NCBI GenBank assembly: GCA_905221605.1
Contig: CAJNDS010001136.1
Span: 499,939 to 563,938 of the forward strand
DNA from: Symbiodinium natans
Lineage: Eukaryota; Sar; Dinophyceae; Suessiales; Symbiodiniaceae
Length of the DNA: 64,000 nt
Direction: 5' to 3'
The notes beneath the pieces are model-generated. The model was not told where the DNA came from, did no database searches, and saw only the letters and a program-made list of their open reading frames with translations. The number at the start of each line of letters is the position of its first letter. The first letter of the stretch is position 1. Below, one piece after another: positions 52,484 through 62,400 of this stretch. A program made the position numbers and the translations under genes.

Positions 52484-52819
52484 TTTACAGGGTTTATGGA
52501 GTTTTGTAGGGTTTACAGGGTTTGCAGCGGCTTTTCGGGGTTGATGGGGCTTGTGGGGCTTAAAACGGGTTGTAGGGTTTATGAAGTTTCGGGTTCCCCT
52601 GAGACCCTAAACACCCTTATATAGTCTTTGGCCGACTCGGCAGGCCCTTCCGTTTATCAAGGGTGCTTGCAAGAAGGCTGCTGAATTTCGAGCAACCCCC
52701 GAAGAGCTTTGACCCATTTTTTGGAACTACGAAAACATCTGGCTCAAGAAGGAAGGTCCTTGTCTGAGGTACCATTGCGGGCCCCGTTTTCTCCGCAAAG
52801 CTTGGAACAAAGTGCGCTG

Positions 52820-52954
52820 ATGACGATCACGATGCGCCTTCTCTGCGTTGCCGTGGCTGTGGCCAGCGCCACTCCGCAAGGCAATGAAGGCTTGCGACAG
52901 CGTGTCGAAGCTTTGGAGCGCGTGCTCGCGCAGCAGCAGGACAGCAGCTGCCAA
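52820..52954 (+). CDS. Candidate first exon: signal peptide and coiled coil, probably AMT
   Basis: The ATG at 52820 opens MTITMRLLCVAVAVASA, a good signal-peptide-like segment, then a heptad-like GLRQRVEALERVLAQQQ, to a GT donor at 52955. Phase 0 fits the next candidate exons and the AMT core. TCTGGCTCAAG at 52738-52748 resembles the 3' end of the dinoflagellate spliced leader. That it belongs to AMT is inference. Confidence 0.5.
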
Positions 52955-52960
52955 GTGTAC

Positions 52961-52961
<1 letters not shown>

Positions 52962-52994
<33 letters not shown>

Positions 52995-53330
52995 GTGAGT
53001 GAGAGAGACAGGGAGCGAGTGAGAGCGAGAGCGAGAGTGAGATCGGGATGTATATATGTCTATAATTGGTACGGTTTCTCTTTGTGTACATATGCCGTAT
53101 GTATATAATCTGTTTGTACATCTACAGTGTATATATAGATATATTTGTGTGTATAAATATAAATATAAATATATAAATATATAAATATATAAATATATAA
53201 ATATATAAATATATAAATATATAAATATATAAATATATAAATATATAAATATAAATAACAATATAAATATAAATATATATAAATAAATATAAATATAAAT
53301 ATAAATATAAATATATATATATATATATCC
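52962..53330. repeat. GA and AAATATAT microsatellites
   Basis: A GAGAGA run at 52965-53040, then an AAATATATAAAT run from about 53150 to 53325, just after the candidate AMT first exon. Confidence 0.85.
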
Positions 53331-53394
53331 CCCCCAAGATCTACGTTTACAGGTTTCCAGAGCCCAAAAAAAGTCAAAAACACACCGAAGTCAG

Positions 53395-54165
53395 GATGCC
53401 AAAAAGCCCAAACCAAAAAAGATATCTTACTTCGAACATCTCCACCTTGCTTCTCGTTAAAAGGAAAGGGGCGCAAATAGTATGCTCAAACGAAAACACA
53501 ATTGATTCAAATACGCTTTCTTAGTTTTTGCTTGCAATTGGGGTTGGGCACTCCAGGGAGTCTCTGGGGCTGGGCACTCCAGGAGTCTCTGGACTTGGGC
53601 ACTCCAGGGAGTCTCTGGGGTTGGGCGCTCCAGGGAGTCTCCGGGGTTGGGCACTCTAGGGAGGCTCTGGGGTTGGGCAGGGATTTTGTGGGGTTTGGCA
53701 TTTGGGCACTCCATCTCAAGGGTGTCTGGGGTTGGCGTTGGGCACTCCAGGCAGTCTCACTTCAGAGAGTGTCTGTGGTTTGGGCACTCTAGCGGGACTC
53801 GGGTTGGGCACTCCCGTAGCAGCACCCCAGGTGCCCAACCCCAGAGTCTCCCACAGTCTCACTCCAGAAAAAACTCTGGCGTCGGGGGTTGGGCACTCCT
53901 CGCTCATCCCTGGAGTGCCCAACCCCAAAATGCTGGAGGGCCCAACTCTAGAGTGTCCCTGGAGTGCCCAACTCTAGTCTCCCTGGAGTGCCAACCCCAG
54001 AGTCTCCCAATCCCAGAGTGTGCGGAATGCCCAACCCCAGAGTGTCCCTGGAGTGCCCAACCCCAGAGTATCCCTGGAGTGCCCAATGCGCAGAGTCTCC
54101 CTGGAGTGCCCAACCCCAGAGTATCTCTACCAAGAGAGGGTGGGGACGTTCGAAGTAAAATAGTT
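53395..54165. repeat. Large hairpin with repeated TTGGGCACTCCAGGGAGTCT units
   Basis: The left arm (53530-53815) repeats GTTGGGCACTCCAGGGAGTC; the right arm (53826-54122) repeats the complement CCTGGAGTGCCCAACCCC. Outer ends ACTTCGAACATCTCCACC (about 53428-53445) and GGTGGGGACGTTCGAAGT (54138-54155) are also inverted copies. It could be a foldback transposon. Both strands are open for long stretches only because of the repeat. Confidence 0.8.
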
Positions 54166-54682
54166 TTTGGCTTGGTTTTTTTGGTTTCACCTCTCCAAGA
54201 GTCTCAGGTTTTTGTCTTCTTGATTTTGTGGTTTTGTTCCCCACCTTCGGTGTGGGGTAGTTAGATTTTAAACTCAACTCTTCTCCTCGCCCGGTCTACT
54301 CCTCCCTGGAGTCAGAGAGTCTCGGAATCATATGTTTATCTGTTTTTTGGGTGCTTTTGGTTCATCTCTCCGAGAGTCTCAGAATAATGTAGGGCCATAC
54401 TGTGCTTGTTTAGATACATAGTGCCTGTACTAGGCAAATGCCTATGAAAGAGGCGAGTGAACTATCCTAGCTTTCGTTCATTCATAGAACAGTTGGCCAC
54501 ACTGATGCGGCCCCTGCTGAATGTTGCGGCAACTGGGTGTGCCCTCCAATGTCAGAGAGCCATGCAGGCCCCTTGCGCCTGCAGATCAGGCATCACCATG
54601 GTGCGAGCTTCATCGAAGGCAGGAGGTGAACCGGAACCATCCCTGTGCGCCTTAGTGATTCCGGCGCCAGCTGCAGGTGTCA

Positions 54683-54789
54683 AACCGAAGACTGCCAAAT
54701 AACAGTCACAATGATTTTCCAGACTGCCACACTCCAAACCGAAGGCTGCCAAAAACAGTCACAATGTTTCGTCCCGACTGCCACATAGA
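54683..54789. repeat. Two-copy 50-bp tandem repeat
   Basis: ACCGAAGACTGCCAAATAACAGTCACAATG-type unit present twice with small differences. Confidence 0.8.
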
Positions 54790-54882
54790 CCCCTAAACCT
54801 CCACCCCACCTTCCCCCGGCCAGAGGAGCCCTAAACCCTAAACCCTAAACCCCAAACCCTAAACCCTAAACCCCGGCCAGAG

Positions 54883-54936
54883 GAGCTCTTGGCTGCTCAG
54901 GCTGAGGAGCTGCAGGCGACGGAGCGCCGCCTGCAG
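54883..54936 (+). CDS. Candidate AMT N-terminal exon: coiled coil
   Basis: 18 codons between CAGAG and a GC donor, ELLAAQAEELQATERRLQ, phase 0. It is bounded by CCCTAAA before and TTTAGGG after, the pattern seen around real exons here. Confidence 0.5.
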
Positions 54937-54944
54937 GCGGCGGT

Positions 54945-55022
54945 TTAGGGTTTAGGGTTTAGGGTTTAGGGTTTAGGGTTTAGGGTTTAGGGTTTAGGGT
55001 TTAGGGTTTAGGGTTTAGGGTT
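54945..55022. repeat. TTTAGGG array
   Basis: About 11 heptamers directly after the candidate coiled-coil exon. Confidence 0.95.
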
Positions 55023-55447
55023 CGGGCTCTTCCTGTTTCAGCATGGTCGTCCTTGAACCTCGCAAAGCAACCTGCTTGGGTGCGCGGGGCTTGAAGGCCC
55101 TGAAATTCTTGGCTTTCCCTTCACGGCTGGTTACAAGGAGACCCTAAACTCTAAACTCTAAACCCTAGACCCTCTTCAAGCAAGAATCATATGGGCCGAG
55201 GCAGGTCTTAGCGCCTTGGCAGCTTTCTCAGAGTTGAGTTGCTCCTCGGGATCCCTCGAAGGGTTTCTGCAAGGTGTCGAAATCAACCAAAACCCTAAAC
55301 CCTCATCTTATCAACCCTAAACCCTCTTCTTATCAACCCTAGACCCTAAACCCTAATTTTATCAACCCCAAACCCTAAACCCGAAACCCTAAACCCGAAA
55401 CCCTTAACCCGAAACCCTAAACCCTAATGGTTGCTGGGCGGACACAG

Positions 55448-55522
55448 GTCACACCCCTGCCGCCAAGCATCCATGGGGTTTCAGACACCACGCGGGCCTA
55501 CACGGAGAGTGAAGAAATCAAG
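55448..55522 (+). CDS. Candidate AMT N-terminal exon
   Basis: 25 codons between ACACAG and GT, VTPLPPSIHGVSDTTRAYTE and five more, phase 0 at both ends, upstream of the first AMT core exon. Confidence 0.45.
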
Positions 55523-56173
55523 GTTTTCACCTCAGCGTTGAGGGATTTTAGGGTCTAGGGTTTGGGGTTTGGGGTTTAGGTTTTGGGGAGTGTATGGGGG
55601 TTTTGGGAGGCTTTGGAAGTTTTTTACAAGCTTGGCGTCTGAGGTTTATTGTGATTTCGGGGGGCCTTGGGTCTGAGGCCTCTGACTATCATCCCTATGA
55701 AGGTATATTGGCCACAAGCCCTTTGAGGGTTCACTTGGGTGCCCAAAGGTTGGGAGATATGAGGTTCCTCAGGCAGTCGGTTGTGGGTTGCAAGGCGCCA
55801 GTTTTTCCAGGGCGTCCTCGGAGAGAGTCAGCTATGGCTGGTCGTTTTTCCTTGGGAATCTAACACCGGCAAAAGAAGGAGGTGAATCTCACATTCAAGG
55901 GACTAAAAGGGTAATGTAGGGGCTACTTAGGTGTGTGAGGACTACATACCTATATATATATATGTATAAAGGGGTTATATAGGGGGAATAAGATCAAGGC
56001 CCCCTTCTGGAGGTCCCTCCTGATGTACCTTAACACGTGTTGTTTGAATGCAATCGGCGCATGTTGAGATCCTTCCAGTGCCAATGAAGCTGGCTTGCGT
56101 TTGCTGCGTCTTCTTGTTGACCCACATGAGGTCGCATCGTTGTTTGGGGCTTCTGCCTTATTTGTGCTTCCTT

Positions 56174-56268
56174 GTGGGATGTTCATCCTTATACTAACCG
56201 TCCTTTATAGGGATTATAGTACCCCAGCTACTATACTCCCTATTAATATAAAGGGGGAACATCCCCAA
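56174..56268. mobile_element. Family A element upstream of the AMT core
   Basis: GGGATGTTCATCCTTATACT to AAAGGGGGAACATCCCC, about 95 bp. Confidence 0.75.
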
Positions 56269-56293
56269 GCGCCTCCTTCTGCGTTCCCCCAAG

Positions 56294-56400
56294 GGCGCCC
56301 TGGATCACATTTGGCTGATCATCTGCGGCGCCATGGTCATGTTCATGCAGGCCGGGTTTGCCCTTGTGGAGTCGGGTTGCTGCCGCGCCAAGAACGTTCA
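56294..56400 (+). CDS. AMT exon: first transmembrane helices
   Basis: Starts after CCCAAG with GALDHIW and runs to CRAKNV plus CA. The donor is GA: joining G of the next exon gives VQNILLKN exactly. Confidence 0.92.
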
Positions 56401-59400
56401 GAATCTTGCAGCCAGGGAGGCAAGCGTTGCATGTTTGGGGCTGCATATGGGGGGGTTTCCGATATTAGGGGTACCTTGCTTGGGGTTCTGATTATAAGGG
56501 AGTCCTACTATGAGGGGGGGTCTATATTGGGGTCCCTTGTTTTGGTAAACCCCCCATATTGGCAGGCGCATGTTGTTTGGGGTGACCTTTCCAGCTGAGG
56601 AACATCCTCCTCAAGAATCTGACGGACGTTTGCATCGGCACAATCGGTTGGTGGATTTCTGGCTGGGCCATCGCTTATGGTGGCCCTATGAGCGACGATG
56701 GCTTTCTGGAAAATGGGTTCATGGGCACTGAGCAATGGTTTGGCGTTGGCTTCGTTAACTATGCAGAGGACGGAAAGTTCGAACCCACTACCGGAATGCT
56801 CGCTGGACTGTGTTCTTCAGAGCTTTCTTGTTTGTTTTTTCGTCAAGAGGCCCTCCTAAGAAAACCAAGACAAGCAACTTGCTCCTCGGTTTTAGGGCCA
56901 ACAGCCTTATCACTACATGAGCCTAGCACAGTGGCCACTTACTATCCCCTACTTGTGGTTGTAACCCTAAACCCTAAACCCTAAACCCTAAACCCTAAAC
57001 CCTAAACCCTAAACCCTAAACCCTAAACCCTAAACCCTAAACCCTAAACCCTGAACCCTAAACCCTAAACCCTAAACCCTAACATGAAGTATCCAACCTA
57101 TCCCGTCTCATCGCATAGGCCCCTATAGTTGGGATGTCCCCCCTTACTCGAACAGTCCTTAATGCGGATTCTAGTACCCCACCCCCCCCCCCCCCAATAT
57201 AATCCCTATTAAGGAGCTCCTTTTTTAGGGGGAACAGCCCCAATTAGCCTCAATCAAGCCAAGGCCCAACCCTAAACCCTAAACCCTAAACCCTAAACCC
57301 CTAAACCCCTAAACCCTAAGCCCTAAACCCTAAACCCTAAAAAGAGCCGAGGCTCAACTGGTTCTTCCAATGGGCCTTCTGCTCAGCGGCAGCCACGATT
57401 GTGAGCGGTGGAGTGGCCGAGCGCGTGAACTTTGGCGGCTACTGCCTCTTCTCGTTTACCATGACGGCCTTCGTGTACCCGGTCACTTGGGGGATACTTG
57501 GGATTTGTGCTTTGTTTTTTAGATTTTTTCGGGTGGACTATAATTCCTCAGAAACAGCAACAATCGTCAACTTTGCTAGGGTTCCAAGTTGCTTTATAGT
57601 TTTTTTGGCACTATCCTTTTTCCCAAGAACCAGCAAAGATCATCATGTTTGCTATAGGGTTCCACGTTCAGCCTAGGTCATCGTGGCGTGGACATGGGGC
57701 TATGGATGGCTGGCATCCATCAATCGAACAGGCCGGGAATTTGCTCCTTATACTAACAATCCTTAACTAGGGATTCTAGTACCCCCTGTTAGAATCCCAT
57801 AAAGGAGCTCTTAGGACTGTTACTAACAGTCCTTAAAAAGGGGATTACAGTACCCCCTCCCCCCCCCCTACTGTTCTTGTACAAGAGGGGAACATCCCAA
57901 CCGAAGAGGCTTCATGGACTTTGCTGGCAGCGGCGTGGTGCACATGACGGGCGGCATCGGAGCCCTGATGGGCGCCATCATCGCCGGGCCGCGCGCGGGA
58001 CGCTTCCAGCATCCTGAGGAGTTCGGCCCCCACAGTCTCTTGACCGAGCCTTCAGGAATTCTTGGGGAATAGTTTCTGAATTTTGGGGGATGATAGATTC
58101 CTGAGAAACAGCCAAATATCATAATTTATTGCTACAAGGAGGGGCCCCCTTCTTGTACTAACTATAGTAACTATAGTTAAGGGACTGAAAACCTAAGTTA
58201 GAATCCTTATAGCCCAATTTAGGGCCGTTGTCACTCTACTTATAACTAGGGGGCCCCTCCCTGTAGGGTTCAACAGTTCCAAATTCAGTATAGTAATCCC
58301 CTGACAAGCTGTTGTCGGGAGTTCTGGAGGCTTACTTCCAGTCCCGTCCGCCTAGTGACGGAGTGCGCAGGTCATATGAATCTAGGGGTAGTTGCATGGT
58401 CCCTTCTAACCATGGGCCCACTTGCGGAACTACCCTAGAAACCCCCCCCCCCAAAAAAAAAAAAAAAAAAGTTGAGTGGCCACGCAAGAGCCAGCGAAGG
58501 TCTTCCCTTGATCACCATGGGCACGTTCATCCTCTGGTATCCTGCCCTCAGAAGATCGCCGATTCTTTTTTAGGGTTTGGGGTTTAGGGTTTAGGGTTTA
58601 GGGTAGCCAATGTTTCACAAAAGCGTTACGACTTCGGTTCTTGAATCTTGTGCAGGTGTCCGGAAACCCGTCCCAGAATTTGGGGTTTTAAAATTTTCGG
58701 GTGCTTTCTCAGGCTTCGGGTGTGGGACCTAAAACCTAAACCCTGAACCCTAAACCCTGGACCCTGAACCCTGAACCCTGAACCCTAAACCCTAAACCCT
58801 AAACCCTAAACCCTAAACCCTAAACCCTAAACCCTAAACCCTAAACCCTAAACCCTAAACCCTAAACCCTAAACCCTAAACCCTAAACCCTAAACCCTAA
58901 ACCCTAAACCCTAAACCCTAAACCCTAAACCCTAAACCCTAAACCCTACACGAGCCGAACCTAGGTTCGGCTGGTACGGCTTCAACTGCGGCTCCACCCT
59001 GGGTCTCAGCGAGATCAAGGCAGGATTCATGGCTGCGCAGGTGGCTAGGCAGGCCCTTGGGACACGTTGTTTGTTTTCCTCTTTTCGTTTAGGTTTTAGG
59101 GTTTAGGGTTTAGGGTTTAGGGTTTAGGGTGATCATGTTCAGGAATGTTTGTCAGAGGGTTTTAAGGGCCATCCCAGGTAGCCATGAACACCACGATCGC
59201 AGCCGCGACGGGAGGCCTGGTTGTCTTCGTGGCTCGTTCTCTTTGGTAGCCCAGTGGTAGCATTTCCCCCTTTTTTTTGGGTTTAGGGTTTATAGGGTTT
59301 AGGGTTTCGGGTTCCCTTACAAAGTCACCAACCCAAAAAAAGGGCGCCCTTAGGGAAATATGGTTACTCTGCTACCAAGCCGCGCAATCAAGGTGGTTTA

Positions 59401-62400
59401 TTGGGGGTACTTGGAGGTTCATGGTGCTTAGTAACCAATTATAACTGTACTTCTAACCCACTTATAAGCCCCCTAAGTGCCCTAATGTGGTTATAAGTAC
59501 AGTTATACGTACAGTTATAACTGGTTAATACGTACCATGAACGTCCAAGTAGGTACCTGGGGCAGCTTGTGGAGCCTTAGGGAGCAGCGGGGAGGATTAG
59601 GGAACCTGGGGTTAGATACCCCCCCTTGGACCCCCTCCCTGAAGGACCCTAGAAGTGGTGTTCTATTGATCTCATCAGTTGTTTTTTTTATGTACTGGTT
59701 ACGTTTGGCTTAGGCTTGGGATTTGGGCACCTGCTCTTAGTCCAAATGCCCGTGTGTGTGCCTGCTCGCCCCGCCTCTTTTTTGTATCGTTGTTTGCATG
59801 GCTCAGGGGTTCGAGTTTTGGAACTGCATCTGATGCCATCTTTGGCAAGTGGAAGGCAACACTTCATGTCTTGTCTACCGCGACACTCAGACACCGTGCT
59901 GAAAAACTCCTGTGAGGGTCTTTTGCGGTGTGTTTGGCACGTTTAGGTGCTGCGTTTGGCCATGACCAAGAAGTACGACATCGGTGGCTTCTGCAACGGC
60001 ATCCTCGCGGGCCTTGTTTCCATCACAGCGCCTTGTGGCAACGTGGAGTGCGGCAGCGCCTTTGCCATCGCCATCATCGGAGGCCTGGTCTATCAAGGAT
60101 GCTTGGCAGCCTTTCTTTCCTACCATTTTGCTTAAGAACCCCCCCCCCCAAAAAAAAAAAAAAAAAACAAAAAACAATCAGAATAAATAAACAAAATCAA
60201 AATAGTCTTCCTAAGGGTAAGGTCGCGATGATTGTCTTTAAATGTCTTTAATATGTTTAGGGTTCTTAAGCAAATAGAGGCTTCGCCACCGTCTCACAAT
60301 TCGCCCCATTCTTGCGCGGACTGGAGGTTTTCACCGACCTGCTGAGAATGTCAGAAGTTCACCTCTTGCAAAGTAATCCCCTCCCCCTCACATTAAACCC
60401 CCCTACTATTTAATATTAAGGGGTAGGGGGGGGTTAATATTAGGGGGGAGGGATCAAGCCGTGAGCTGTTCAGGATCCTCGTCCTTGCTGAAGAAGTTGA
60501 GGGTGGATGACCCCATCGATGCCTTTGCGGTGCATGGCGCTTGCGGTGCGTGGGGTGTTCTGGCCGCTGCACTCTTCGACTGGGGGAATGGCTTCGACTA
60601 CCATCACGGATGGAGTGGCTTCGGGTGCGTGATGGAGGACAACCCGAAACCCCAAACCCCAAACCCTAAACCCTAGACCCTAGACCCTAAGCCCGAAACC
60701 CGAAACCCGAAACTCTAAACCCTAAACCCTAGACCCTAGGTAACTCGAGACCCGAAACCCTAAAGCCTAAACCCTAAAATCTAGACCCTACACCCTAAAC
60801 CCGAAACCCTAAACCCTAGGAGTCCTAGGAGTCCTAGGATTGACCACCAGCCGAGCCAACAGAACCGAGCGATCATGCGTCCCTAATCCTCCTCACCTCT
60901 CTGGAACAAAATCATAGCCTAACTCGACGTCCTCTACGAGGAGGGGCCCCCTTACTATACTAACTATAGGGGACTTAGTATCCTAAGTTAGGATCTCCTT
61001 GTAGAAGATCTTACAAGCACATCTGCTCAGATCCTCTCTGGAACCAAATAGCCACATGATAGCCCGAAACCTAAACCCTAAAGCCTAACTCGACATCCTC
61101 TAGAAGATCTTACAAGCACATCTGTTTAGATCCTGGTGCAGGACGGTGCCTGCGCCAAGGGAGCCGGAGGGGACGCCCTTGCGGCGAACCTACTCGAAGT
61201 GGTCATGATCGCGCTTCTTAAATCTTACTTAGCCAATGGTAAACCCGAATTCCTAAACCCTAGAACTTTAGACTTTTTGGGCTTCCCTGTTTAGTAGGAA
61301 CCATAAAGTTCAACCTTGTTTATTCCTTGGCTACAGGAGAAGCAAGTAAACCCTAAACCCCAAACCCTAATCAACCCCTAAACCCTAAACCCCTTGCAGC
61401 AGAAGTAAGGCTTTGGTCGGGTTTCTGGACCACCCTGATCCTTGGATTCAGAGCAGGATTTTCGTCTAGGGTTTGGGGTTTAGGGTTTAGGGGTTTGTTC
61501 TTGCTGAGTGCCTGGGGGACCGCATTATGAAAAGGCTTTTTGAGTAACAGTCCTCAATAGGCATTATAGTACCCCCCGTATTAAAATCCCTAGTAAGGAC
61601 TGCTAGCATAAGGAGGAACATCCCAATACACACATCTTAGTAGGCTTAAGAGCATCAGAGTAGCATAGGGTGTGTGATCCCGAATTGAGACTCCATACCC
61701 AAGGTATGAACAGAGCTTTTTCGTTCTTGTTTCCCGACACGAGCAACCAAAACTACATGGTAGCAGCAGCTTTCACGCTGCCGGGTCCCAAATTCTGCCG
61801 TGCACCCTACAACCCTCATCGTTTAGGTTAGGGTTTAGGGTTGAGGGCAAAGTCTTTGCAAGTTGCATGTTTGCCGGCAGCCTCCAAAGTCCGTTGCTCA
61901 AAAGGGTTGAGGGCAAACATGTTCAGAGGCCGCGCCTAATGAGCGCCTGACCCTAAGCCATAAACCCTGAACAAATCGAGAAGGGAAACCCTGAACCCTA
62001 AGCCCTAAACCCTAACCTAAACCCTGAACCCTGAACTCCAAACCCTAAACCCTAAACCCCAAACCCCTAACCCTAACCCTAACCCCCCCCCCCTCCTAAT
62101 TTGTCAAGCGCAGCCAAGGATCTTCTTGCCGCTCCGATTCGGCGGCTTCCTTCGTGTGTCTGACGAAGACCAGGACGCAGGCCTTGATGCGGTAGCTGGG
62201 GCTATACAGCGTTATTCTATGTTGTTTTTTTGTTTAATGAGTTTGTTTGTTGTTGTAGTACTAGTATAATTGTGTGACTATGTTATGTGTAGAGTGTTAG
62301 AGCGTTTATGTTGCATAGTTCTTCAAGTTTTTTTAACTTGTTACAGTATGGTATGAATATCTTACTCAAATCATCCCATTTTACCTTTTTCCGTATCATT

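Larger units (their letters stand above)
49254..52819. other. Region where Lon C-terminal exons were expected but not seen
   Basis: Contains two family F elements, family E, a J-type hairpin (50812-50930), heptamer arrays (51358-51417, 51691-51765, 51924-51975, 52374-52483) and open stretches at 49942-50012 (MLERLREFRSEFPEIATAER) and 50345-50430 (DQVLHFEMGTDGFIKCAIRV). The open stretches look exon-like, but neither matches Lon. Confidence 0.45.

Noticed and set aside
53457-54277. Long ORFs on both strands with repeated GHSR/PTPETPWSAQ-like peptides
   Set aside because: They come from the repeat units of the hairpin, which are open in several frames; no independent support.
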